From Nocardia cyriacigeorgica (lineage in GTDB: Bacteria; Actinomycetota; Actinomycetes; Mycobacteriales; Mycobacteriaceae): a stretch of DNA of 38,662 nucleotides. Location of the stretch: contig NZ_JARWNX010000016.1 of NCBI RefSeq assembly GCF_029868385.1, positions 1 to 38,662 of the forward strand, written 5' to 3'. The notes beneath the pieces are model-generated. The model did no database searches, was not told the origin of the DNA, and saw only the letters and a list, made by a program, of their open reading frames with translations. Below, piece after piece: positions 8,081 through 15,145 of this stretch (position 1 is the stretch's first letter; each line of letters opens with the position of its first letter). The position numbers and the translations under genes are program-made.

Positions 8081-8967
8081 GCTGTGTAGCTCCTTGCTGC
8101 CCGTCTGAGCAGTTCCCGCGATTGTGTCTCGCTCAGTGCTGTACTCCGTATCGCCGAAGCAAGTTCATGGTAGCGCCGTACGTCATCTGCGGCCTCGAGA
8201 TAGATGTCGGGATTCACCGTTCCTTCGAGGTAGACCAGCGGTGGCTCAACAGGCCGTCCCTTGCTGTCTGTGCCGAAGTCGAGAGTCACGAAGGGGCCGT
8301 GGAGCAGTCCATTCGTGCATCCAGCGGAGAAGGGATGTATGCGAATCGAGATGTTCGGAAGCTTGCCGATCTCGGCAAGGTGTCGCAGCTGAGCTGCCAT
8401 GACAAGTGGCCCGCCGATGACACGGTGTAGCGCTGATTCGTGCAGCAGTAGTTCGAGTTTGACCGGATCGGACTTGCGGGTGACGGCTACTTGCCGCTTC
8501 ATCCGCAGCTCGACCCGCCGCTCGATGTCCTCGGGGGTTGCGTTCTTGTAGAACCCGCCGATCATCGCCCGTGCGTAGTCTGGCGTCTGCAACAGGCCCA
8601 GTACGATCTCCTGGTACGCAACCAATTCACGTGCTGCGGCAGCAAGCTCTACATGCATGTTGAAGGTTGCGTCACCGTACAGACCGGCGAATGCGGTGTA
8701 CCACGATGGCGTTTGGGTCTGTTTGGCGAGCTCGACGGCACGCCGGGTGTCGGTCTCCTCGACCTCGTACAGAGCGCAGAGAGCGTCTACGTCGCGAACT
8801 CTGACCTTCTTCACCCCTGCGGTCTCGATCCTATGGAGTGCCGTCTTACTAAGTTCCACAAGCTCCGCTGCTCTATCGAGAGACAGGCCGCTGCGCTGGC
8901 GGGCATCGCGCAGGAACCGGCCGATCTGGCGGCGGGGCAACGTTGATGGTGTGTCGTCGTTGGTCAT
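8077..8967 (-). CDS. XRE-family regulator with DUF5753 domain
   Basis: 296 residues from ATG 8967. An 18-residue upstream extension to 9021 is possible but starts inside the putative operator. Residues 8-65 form a helix-turn-helix (LPRRQIGRFLRDARQRSG, LSLDRAAELVELSKTALHRIE). The remainder is the DUF5753 ligand/partner domain (PSWYTAFAGLYGDA, LVAYQEIVLGLLQTPDYARAM, IEERVELRMKRQ-like segment, and the PFSAGCTNGLLHGPFVTLDF block). It forms a coupled pair with the DUF397 gene. A palindrome flanked by direct repeats lies 25-55 bases upstream and suggests autoregulation. Confidence 0.92.
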   Translation of the reverse strand: MTNDDTPSTLPRRQIGRFLRDARQRSGLSLDRAAELVELSKTALHRIETAGVKKVRVRDVDALCALYEVEETDTRRAVELAKQTQTPSWYTAFAGLYGDATFNMHVELAAAARELVAYQEIVLGLLQTPDYARAMIGGFYKNATPEDIERRVELRMKRQVAVTRKSDPVKLELLLHESALHRVIGGPLVMAAQLRHLAEIGKLPNISIRIHPFSAGCTNGLLHGPFVTLDFGTDSKGRPVEPPLVYLEGTVNPDIYLEAADDVRRYHELASAIRSTALSETQSRELLRRAARSYTA

Positions 8968-8991
8968 CGTTTCTGCTTTCGTCTGTAAAAG

Positions 8992-9021
8992 CGGAACAAT
9001 CGGATCCGATTTTCGGAACAA
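8992..9021 (-). promoter_or_regulatory. Likely operator upstream of the XRE/DUF5753 gene
   Basis: A perfect 12-base palindrome, ATCGGATCCGAT (8999-9010), lies between two direct copies of CGGAACAA (8992-8999 and 9014-9021), spaced 22 bases apart, about two helical turns. The position just upstream of the regulator start suggests a self-binding site (inference). Confidence 0.5.
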
Positions 9022-9304
9022 CTCACGTATGGAATCGGAACCGTTCGTGGGCGTTTGGTCGAACTGGATCCAGTTGTTCTGAATCCCTTGGCGCGCGCGT
9101 GCTCTCGTGATCTCCTGAGCTCAGCGTTCGAGCATCACCGCAACGACTCACCCCATACGAATCCCCCAGCATCGCAACACCATCCGCAAGCGGTCCCGCC
9201 TGGCAGCGAGCTTGCCGATGGCTCCGCCACCTGAAGGTGATTCGTAGCCGCGGCCGGTTCGGACGTGTCGGAGGTTCGTCCATCGATCAGGTTTGGGAGT
9301 TGTC

Positions 9305-9778
9305 ATGTCATATCCGCATGCCGCGGAGTTCAGGCCGGGTGACGGCAGATCGGCGGTCATCGGGTTCGTTCGGGAGGCGGTGTCGGGGCCGCATGCGGTG
9401 CGTCATGCCGCCGAAATACGTCGATACGCGGTCGGTTCGGGGCGGCGTTATGTCTATACGGTCCGTCCGCCGTCCGACGACGCCGACCCGATCGCCTACG
9501 CGCTCGGCATTGCCGCGGCGCTCGGTGTCGATACGATCGTCGTCTTCGACCTGGCGCATGTCGACGACAGCCCCGCCCGTATCTGCGATGAGGGCTTCGA
9601 TCTCGAAACCGTCTGCCCCGCAACCACCTGGACCCGATCCTCGGTCGCCGACGAACCTGCCGTGCCCACCGAAACGATCGCACGAGCGAGGCCCGAGGCA
9701 GGCGATACGCCGCACGGTTCGGTCTCATGTCTGCCTCGCCGGGGTGTGGCTCGGCGTATGGAGGTGGCAGTCGCGTGA
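9305..9778 (+). CDS. Conserved-looking hypothetical protein, first of a four-gene unit
   Basis: 157 residues from ATG 9305, with GGGAG a few bases upstream. The middle looks like a compact alpha/beta fold: YVYTVRPPSDDADPIAYALG, then AALGVDTIVVFDLAHVDD. The C-terminus is Arg/Pro-rich and probably disordered. The central part resembles nocardial hypothetical proteins found near DUF5753 regulators, with distant similarity to the nucleotide-binding half of small resolvase-like folds; this is not strong enough for a name. It faces away from the XRE gene across a 337-base gap and overlaps the next gene by GTGA. Confidence 0.7.
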   Translation: MSYPHAAEFRPGDGRSAVIGFVREAVSGPHAVRHAAEIRRYAVGSGRRYVYTVRPPSDDADPIAYALGIAAALGVDTIVVFDLAHVDDSPARICDEGFDLETVCPATTWTRSSVADEPAVPTETIARARPEAGDTPHGSVSCLPRRGVARRMEVAVA

Positions 9779-10134
9779 GGGGAACGGACGACGTTGTCGC
9801 ACCACTGGTTGTCTGCGAGTCGGCGGATGTCGAGCTGGCGCACCAGCTGATGCGGCGGCATCGGGAGTGCCGGATCGAGCGATGTGCCTGGAAGTGGGTC
9901 GCGTACAGCACGCTGGTGCGTTTCGGGCGGCTCGCGCCGCAATCGACGAGCCCACGGGAGCGGGCGTTGTTGCGGGGGCTCGAGTTTCCCGGCGGACGCG
10001 AGGTCGGACAGTCTGCGCTGCGCACGTACACCGATCGCTGCGGCGATTCCATTGCCATGACCGATATCGCGACCCTGCGCCAGGTCCTCGACGGACTCAC
10101 CGAGAAGGTCCACGACGAAAGACATCAGGGGTGA
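9775..10134 (+). CDS. Small protein with AHQxMRxHRE module (copy 1)
   Basis: 119 residues from GTG 9775, which overlaps the previous stop (GTGA) and follows GGAGGTGG by about 8 bases. The core reads ELAHQLMRRHREC, then RCAWKWVAYSTLVRFGRLAPQS. The same pattern recurs in the next gene, so the two are paralogues. Two Cys and several His in the core could bind a metal, but this is a guess. The C-terminal half is polar and helical. No known family was recognised. Confidence 0.75.
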   Translation: MRGTDDVVAPLVVCESADVELAHQLMRRHRECRIERCAWKWVAYSTLVRFGRLAPQSTSPRERALLRGLEFPGGREVGQSALRTYTDRCGDSIAMTDIATLRQVLDGLTEKVHDERHQG

Positions 10135-10139
10135 TTGCC

Positions 10140-10484
10140 ATGGATTCCTGGCAGGTAATGACCAGCGTCGCGTCGGTGCTTGCCGGCTGCGGTATCGCGG
10201 TGCTCATCATCGGGTGCTTATGGCCCGCCGAACAGCCGCAACGGGCCCCGGTGCATCGCCGGACCACGGTTGGCCACTCCACCCGGACGGTCAGCAGGAA
10301 CAGATCGTGGACCTGCGATCTTCCGTTGGCTCCGCTCTCACTCGAGGACGCGCACCAGGCGATGCGGCATCACCGCGAACACGATTGCGCGCGGAAGAAG
10401 GCGGCGTTCGCCACGCTGGTCGCGGCGGGCCGCATGACCCCGGATTCGTCGCGGCGATACCGGCGACTGGAGGTGGTGTCGTGA
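10140..10484 (+). CDS. Membrane-anchored small protein with AHQxMRxHRE module (copy 2)
   Basis: 114 residues from ATG 10140, with AGGGG about 8 bases upstream. An in-frame GTG at 10131 would overlap the previous stop. Residues 5-29 are one membrane helix (VMTSVASVLAGCGIAVLIIG). A polar linker follows, and then the module DAHQAMRHHREHDCARKKAAFATLV and GRMTPDSSRRYRRLE. That module is clearly related to the one in the upstream gene, although here it is tethered to the membrane. The GTG start of the epimerase-like gene overlaps its stop. Function is unknown. Confidence 0.75.
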   Translation: MDSWQVMTSVASVLAGCGIAVLIIGCLWPAEQPQRAPVHRRTTVGHSTRTVSRNRSWTCDLPLAPLSLEDAHQAMRHHREHDCARKKAAFATLVAAGRMTPDSSRRYRRLEVVS

Positions 10485-11482
10485 ACCATGTCGTAGTCAC
10501 CGGGGGCGCGGGGTTCCTCGGTTCGCATTTGTGCCGAGCGCTGCTGGCGTGCGGTGATCGGGTCACCGCAATCGACGACCTGAGCACAGGCCGGGCGAGC
10601 ACGATCGCTCACCTCCATGCGCATCCGTGGTTCGCTCTGCGCAAGGCCGATGTGACAGCGGTCGGCGCGTTCGCCGATCTCGACAGCGTCACACACATGG
10701 TGCATCTGGCCGGTGCGGGTGGCTCGGATATCCGCAGGCGGCCGGTGGAGACGATCCGGGCGGCGTCCACCGGCACCTTGGCGGCGCTGGATCTGGCGTC
10801 GGCTCGTTCGGCCCGCATCGTCGTCTCCGGTGCGCACGCGACGCCATCCGGTGGACGCGCGCGTATCGCCACCGGCGGCTCGGAGCTCGACCGCCTCCGC
10901 GCCGCAGCCGAACTCATCGCCGAATCCTCCGCTCGGCACTATCCGGACGCGAATGTCGGCATCGTGCGGCCCTTCGAGGTCTACGGGCCACACCAGCGGC
11001 CCGGCAGCGGAATCGGCGCCACGATCTGCGCCGCCGCACTCCGCGATCAAACCGTGTACCTCACCGACGACGAGGCACGCTCGTTCATCTACGTCGCCGA
11101 CGTCGCCGATGCCGTGATCGCCATGCTCGACAGCGACATTCCCGGCCCCGTCGATATCGGTGGCCCGATGATCGCCCTGTCCGAATTCACCCGCCTCACC
11201 ATCGACCTCGCCGGACGCGGCTGGCTGGAAACACCGCCGAGCCCGGAAAGCGGCGCCGGGCCCGACATCCCGCCGGGCGTCGCCGCCACGGTCCGAAGCG
11301 GCACCCGCCCACCGAATCTCATCCACACCCACGCAGTCCTGGGCTGGAAGCCGACCACATCGCTGCCCACGGGTCTGTGTTGCACGCTCGACTCGATACA
11401 GGCCGTGCTGAGCGCGAGCCGCACCGGTGAGGGGCGCGGGCGCGGAACTAGAGAACAGAGCGTCGGTGGGTTGCGTCGGTGA
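10481..11482 (+). CDS. NAD-dependent epimerase/dehydratase-like protein lacking the catalytic Tyr-Lys pair
   Basis: 333 residues from GTG 10481 (GTGA overlap, GGAGGTGG upstream). The Rossmann nucleotide-binding motif is intact (VVVTGGAGFLGSHLCRALL), as are the following acidic turn (AIDDLSTGR) and the later RPFEVYGPHQRPGSG and RSFIYVADVADAV blocks of extended short-chain dehydrogenases acting on nucleotide sugars. Where active relatives carry Tyr-x3-Lys, this protein has L136-DRL-R140 (SELDRLRAAAELI). It may bind NAD and a sugar nucleotide without the standard chemistry, or it may be inactive. It ends the four-gene unit begun at 9305. Confidence 0.82.
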   Translation: MNHVVVTGGAGFLGSHLCRALLACGDRVTAIDDLSTGRASTIAHLHAHPWFALRKADVTAVGAFADLDSVTHMVHLAGAGGSDIRRRPVETIRAASTGTLAALDLASARSARIVVSGAHATPSGGRARIATGGSELDRLRAAAELIAESSARHYPDANVGIVRPFEVYGPHQRPGSGIGATICAAALRDQTVYLTDDEARSFIYVADVADAVIAMLDSDIPGPVDIGGPMIALSEFTRLTIDLAGRGWLETPPSPESGAGPDIPPGVAATVRSGTRPPNLIHTHAVLGWKPTTSLPTGLCCTLDSIQAVLSASRTGEGRGRGTREQSVGGLRR

Positions 11483-11556
11483 CCAGTTCGAGAACTGAGC
11501 GAGCAGGATGGCATCGTTCGCTCACTCGGATCGCGGCGAGAGATACCGCCGACGAG

Positions 11557-12123
11557 TCAGTTCGAGCCACTATGCACCGCTGCGACGAAGGCTGGGTGGC
11601 CGCGGATGACTATTACCGAGTCGCTTTCGATTGGTTGGATTCGGACGTATCTGGTCGCGCGTTCGTGGGCCGCGTAGGCGATGATCAGGAGCCCCGGGAA
11701 CCAGCCCGGCATGAAGGCGAGGGCCAGTAGCGGTGATAGAGGCCCTGTGATGAGTCCTAGGTAGCCAGCCGTGAGGAGCCCGAGTAGTGGCACGAGACCT
11801 GCTGCTACGAGCGTGAGGCTGGTTGCCCGCAGTATTCTCCGTTGGCCGATGCATCGTGCGCAAACGGGCCATTCCCCATACAGCTCGGTCGCCGTTGTCT
11901 GCGGGACACGTTGTAGCCTCTGCCAACCTCGAGCGAGCGTTGACCCCATTGTGGTTTGCACTCGAACTCGGTTGTGCCAGTGAAAGCTTATGGTGGTGTC
12001 TCGACGCTCGACCTCTGGTTCGCCGTGTCGGCTGCATACCGGAGGTAGTGGGTTCAGCAGGTGCATCGAGATATGGGTAGGTTCGACATCCGTTCGAACC
12101 GGGAGATGGGCTACTCCAGCCAT
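11557..12123 (-). CDS. Two-helix membrane protein with CxxC, in ESX substrate operon
   Basis: 188 residues from ATG 12123, which overlaps the preceding gene by 13 bases; an internal ATG at 12066 is possible. The soluble front half has Cys/His groups (VCSRHGEPEVERR, then WPVCARCIGQRR) that could form a small zinc-binding site. Residues 98-150 form a membrane hairpin (SLTLVAAGLVPLLGLLTAGY, then GLLIIAYAAH). The short tail is cytosolic or external. It is the last gene of a four-gene leftward unit with EspC- and WXG-like proteins, so a role in the export or anchoring of those products is possible. No family name can be given. Confidence 0.68.
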   Translation of the reverse strand: MAGVAHLPVRTDVEPTHISMHLLNPLPPVCSRHGEPEVERRDTTISFHWHNRVRVQTTMGSTLARGWQRLQRVPQTTATELYGEWPVCARCIGQRRILRATSLTLVAAGLVPLLGLLTAGYLGLITGPLSPLLALAFMPGWFPGLLIIAYAAHERATRYVRIQPIESDSVIVIRGHPAFVAAVHSGSN

Positions 12124-12638
12124 CCGCGCCGCTGCCGGTCTTGATAATAGAGGTCGTCGTCGTCTGGTTCGTCCGGTGTGACGATCAGATCGCGGTTGGG
12201 CTTCCTGGTGCCCGGAACTACGTGGCCGGCCGCCGCATCGGGAACGACAGGTGGGGTAGCGGTCGTCTCGGGCGCCGAAGGTGCAGGAGCATCTGGAGGT
12301 GAGCTATCCCGCACCGGCGGTGGACCTGAATCGGTGAGCGCTGCTCGGTAGCGCTCGAGTTCCGTCTCGCCTTGCTCGGCCAGCCGCCGGCGTTCCTCCT
12401 CGGACATCGTCTCGTAATGCTCCAGCGCGGCAGGCATAACGCGATCAAGAGTCTGGCTGAACGCTTCGGCGCGGACGAAGTCGCGTACCTGGAGATCTCC
12501 GTTCAGGACTGCGCTGATCTGATCCCGCAGAGCAGGGTCAGAAGAGTTCGCGGCAATGATCCGAAGTGCGTCGGACAGTTGGCGGGACGCGGCGGGATCG
12601 TCCCCAGCGACGTCCAGAATTGGTTCTGGAGATGTCAT
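12111..12638 (-). CDS. Acidic Pro/Ala-rich protein of ESX substrate operon
   Basis: 175 residues from ATG 12638, which overlaps the upstream stop (ATGA). Residues 10-95 are helical and highly charged (SDALRIIAANSSDPALRDQI, DRVMPAALEHYETMSEEERRRLAEQG). A Pro/Ala-rich disordered segment follows, and the tail is very acidic (TPDEPDDDDLYYQDRQ) and ends RRGWLE. No signal peptide is seen. It could be a secreted partner or a dedicated chaperone for the neighbouring WXG-type protein. No family was recognised. Confidence 0.72.
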   Translation of the reverse strand: MTSPEPILDVAGDDPAASRQLSDALRIIAANSSDPALRDQISAVLNGDLQVRDFVRAEAFSQTLDRVMPAALEHYETMSEEERRRLAEQGETELERYRAALTDSGPPPVRDSSPPDAPAPSAPETTATPPVVPDAAAGHVVPGTRKPNRDLIVTPDEPDDDDLYYQDRQRRGWLE

Positions 12639-13369
12639 GTATAGACTCCGGGATGGTCGTAGCCACTGGCGTTGATGGCAGGCAGCTCGACCGACTCGAC
12701 AGCGCCATTGATGCCTGCCGATATCAGGCCGATTGTTCCCTCGGAGCCGGCGAACATCAGGCCCAGCTTGCCCCATATGTCGATCCAAGTCTTGATCATT
12801 CGTGCTGCGTCCAATGCTGCGGCGGCCTGCATCGCCGCGGCAGCCGGTGCACCGGCGACCGTCGCACCCAACGCGGCGACCGCCGCCTGCTTGATCGCAT
12901 ACATCGCAGCAAGGTCGAATAGAGTCTGCACCAAGCCAGAGACAGTCTGCGCAAGACCATACGACGAAAGCGCGAAAGCCTTGATCTCATCAGCGATTTG
13001 CTGTAAAGGATCGACCTGTTCGTCAAGGCTTTCAATGAGTGAATTGAAGTATGCACGAGAACTGTCAGCGGCATTTCCGCGCCACGATTCCTCGAACTCT
13101 TTGACCGCGTTGTCAATGCCGGTGGCGTAGCTGGAGTTGTATTTTGCGAGGTTCTCGATAGCGGTGCCGGCCTTCTGCATTGCTGCCCAGTCGCCCGCGA
13201 CGTAGTCGGTAACTATCGTCAGTGCATCGAAGCCTGTGATGGTTTTGATGATGCCGTTCAGCCAGTAGGCCGGTGACACGGCGTTGGCGTTTGTGGCCAG
13301 CTCGACCATGTCCGGAACCGGATCGTCAGGCTCCGGCGCGGTCAGATATTCGGTTGGGTCTTGGGTCAA
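12635..13369 (-). CDS. WXG-type ESX substrate with hydrophobic C-terminal region (EspA-like layout)
   Basis: 244 residues from ATG 13369. Residues 60-130 are a WXG-like helical hairpin with ESWRGNAADSSRAYFNSL at its turn. A long Ala-rich hydrophobic region follows (GLAQTVSGLVQTLFDLAAMY, AAVAALGATVAGAPAAAAMQ), then amphipathic helices (WIDIWGKLGLMF). The combination with an immediately upstream EspC-like gene matches the espC/espA logic of ESX-1 in mycobacteria, although this protein is shorter than EspA. It overlaps both neighbours by 4 bases. It is probably secreted by an ESX system encoded elsewhere and may insert in membranes (inference). Confidence 0.72.
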   Translation of the reverse strand: MTQDPTEYLTAPEPDDPVPDMVELATNANAVSPAYWLNGIIKTITGFDALTIVTDYVAGDWAAMQKAGTAIENLAKYNSSYATGIDNAVKEFEESWRGNAADSSRAYFNSLIESLDEQVDPLQQIADEIKAFALSSYGLAQTVSGLVQTLFDLAAMYAIKQAAVAALGATVAGAPAAAAMQAAAALDAARMIKTWIDIWGKLGLMFAGSEGTIGLISAGINGAVESVELPAINASGYDHPGVYT

Positions 13370-13692
13370 TTCTCGTCATCCGCCTCATACGTGCGATCCA
13401 AAGCTTCTGCAACGCCGCGATCCGTTGTTCGATACATTTTTGCTGCATTGACCAATTCCGCAGAAGATTCGCTAGTTACTCGACCTAATCGCGCATAATT
13501 CGATTGCAGCTGGATCAACGCATTCTGTATCACGTCGATTACGCCGCGTAAGACCAGGCCCCCTTCCGAGCTTGGAAGATCGAGCCACTCTTTTAAGTAA
13601 GTCTCGGTTAACGCATTACCTTGGGCCAATTCGGCCAACTTTGTCGACGCTCCATCCAAATGGGTGGGCTCTACCTTCAGTGCTTCGCTCAC
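13366..13692 (-). CDS. EspC-like type VII secretion target
   Basis: 108 residues from GTG 13692, with GGGGAT upstream. The size, all-helical make-up and sequence pattern (VEPTHLDGASTKLAELA near the N-terminus, then YARLGRVTSESSAELVNAAKMY) match the EspC/DUF2580 type VII target family. The C-terminal TYEADDE resembles the YxxxD/E export signal. It is the first gene of the operon and overlaps the WXG-type gene (ATGA). The 224 bases upstream, before the aminotransferase gene, contain no gene and presumably its promoter. Confidence 0.8.
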   Translation of the reverse strand: MSEALKVEPTHLDGASTKLAELAQGNALTETYLKEWLDLPSSEGGLVLRGVIDVIQNALIQLQSNYARLGRVTSESSAELVNAAKMYRTTDRGVAEALDRTYEADDEN

Positions 13693-13916
13693 GAGATCCC
13701 CATCCGTCTACATCTACGTTCGACCATAGCCTATGGGCGCCATGGGCATCGTTCGCCCTGGCCGATCTCCTCGGGCGGATCGGGGGAAGCATTATGCAAG
13801 TGGGTCGACATGTCTTGAAGTTCGTCAGAGCTGTTGAACTGCAAGATGTTTGATTTCCACGATTGAAATAACTGGTTGACTGAGTGGTTCAGTGACCGGC
13901 GCGCCTATCCCGGCGA

Positions 13917-14981
13917 TCATGTGATACGAACGTCCGCCCCCTGTCCCGCCGCAGCCGCCCGGAGGGCGTCGATCACCGCATGTCCGGCATCGATATCGCC
14001 GACCGCTATTCGTGCGCTTCCATCCGGGTACGCCTTTGCGGTGATGCCTGCGCGTCGGAGGGCGGTGGCGACGCCGGGGCCGGGGAGGTAGAGGAAGTTG
14101 GCGTAGCTGGGCGGGGCGTCGATACCGATATCGCGTAGGGCGGCCCGCAGCGAATCGCGTTCCTCGATGATCCGCGCGACGCGGACGGCGAGTTCGGGTT
14201 CGGCGGCGTAGGACGCGCGGACGGCGGTGACCGCGAGGGTCGGGGTGCCGAAGGGGAGTTGATGGCGGCGGATGCGGGTGATCAGGGCTGGGTTGCCGAG
14301 GGCGTAGCCGATGCGTAGGCCCGCCAGGCCGTAGGCCTTGGAGAAGGTGCGCAGGAGTAGGAGATTCGGGTGGCGGGCCAGGAGGGCGTGGGGAGCGATA
14401 CGGTCGTCGGTCGGGAGGAATTCGACGTACGCCTCATCGAGGATGACCGGTATCCGCGCGGGGATCGCGCGGAGGAACCGGTGCAGGTCGCGTTTCGACA
14501 CGAGCGTTCCGGTGGGGTTGTGCGGTCGGCACAGCACCACCAGGCGTGTCCGGTCGCCGACCGCGCGTGCCATGGTTCGCAGGTCCTGATCGCCTGCGCT
14601 GTCGAGCGGGATACCGATGAGGTCGGCGCCGGTCATTGCGGCCATGATCGGGTAGCCGTCGAAAGTCGGTACGCCGAGCACCATTTCCGCGCTCGGACCG
14701 GCAAGTGTGTGCAGGATCTGCATGGCGACCCCGGTGGCGCCGGAGCCCACCACCACCTGATCCGGGTGAACACCGAGATGGTCGGCGATCAGGCCGGGCA
14801 GTCGGGCGGGCAGGAATTCGGGATACCTGTTCGCTCGCCCCAACTCCAGCTGGATCGCCTCGCGCACCGAAGGCAGCGGCGGGAAAGGGTTCTCGCTCAA
14901 ACTCAGATCGAACCGGGCCGGTGGCGCGGCGGCCGGGAGTCGTCGTGATGAACGGCTGCGGTCGGCGACGTGGATGCTCAT
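13917..14981 (-). CDS. PLP-dependent aminotransferase, histidinol-phosphate-aminotransferase-like
   Basis: 354 residues from ATG 14981. Class I/II aminotransferase with HNPTGT (Asn 155), DEAY (182-185) and the PLP lysine in TFSKAYGLAGLRIGY (Lys 215). The N-terminal LSENPFPPLPSVREAI and the NRYPEF turn are characteristic of HisC-like enzymes. It lies at the end of a five-gene coupled operon rather than among histidine genes, so it probably aminates a pathway-specific ketone or aldehyde. The ATG overlaps the stop of the 55-residue gene upstream (ATGA). The longer open frame to 15188 is out of keeping with the family. Confidence 0.9.
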   Translation of the reverse strand: MSIHVADRSRSSRRLPAAAPPARFDLSLSENPFPPLPSVREAIQLELGRANRYPEFLPARLPGLIADHLGVHPDQVVVGSGATGVAMQILHTLAGPSAEMVLGVPTFDGYPIMAAMTGADLIGIPLDSAGDQDLRTMARAVGDRTRLVVLCRPHNPTGTLVSKRDLHRFLRAIPARIPVILDEAYVEFLPTDDRIAPHALLARHPNLLLLRTFSKAYGLAGLRIGYALGNPALITRIRRHQLPFGTPTLAVTAVRASYAAEPELAVRVARIIEERDSLRAALRDIGIDAPPSYANFLYLPGPGVATALRRAGITAKAYPDGSARIAVGDIDAGHAVIDALRAAAAGQGADVRIT

Positions 14982-15145
14982 GATGACGCCTGAAGCACCG
15001 CGTGAGCATCGGCGAGGGTGGTTCGGCTTCGGGTAGCCGGGTGAATCGTCGCCCCCGGTGCGCAGCCGCTCTGGTGGCGACATCGACCGGTGTGAGCGAG
15101 AACGGCTCCACGCGTTGCCTGCCGGACGGATGGCTGGAGGCTCAT
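14978..15145 (-). CDS. 55-residue protein coupled on both sides within the biosynthetic operon
   Basis: The ORF starts at ATG 15145, overlapping the KAS III-like stop (ATGA), and ends at TGA 14978, overlapping the aminotransferase start (ATGA). The protein is basic and begins MSLQPSVRQATRGAVLA. It has a Cys pair (CRHQSGC) in the middle and ends TLADAHAVLQASS, probably helical. The double 4-base overlap is the main evidence that it is real; without it the KAS and aminotransferase genes would be separated by an uncoupled 160-base gap. No family was recognised. It could be an accessory subunit, a peptide substrate or a relic. Confidence 0.6.
   Translation of the reverse strand: MSLQPSVRQATRGAVLAHTGRCRHQSGCAPGATIHPATRSRTTLADAHAVLQASS

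Noticed and set aside
9082..9130. Palindrome CTGAGCTCAG in the gap before the 9305 gene
   Set aside because: A 10-base palindrome without repeats or promoter boxes nearby is expected by chance in a window of this size.
13693..13916. Possible gene in the gap between the aminotransferase and EspC-like genes
   Set aside because: Frames here are shadows or lack starts; the gap is the upstream region of the leftward EspC-like unit.
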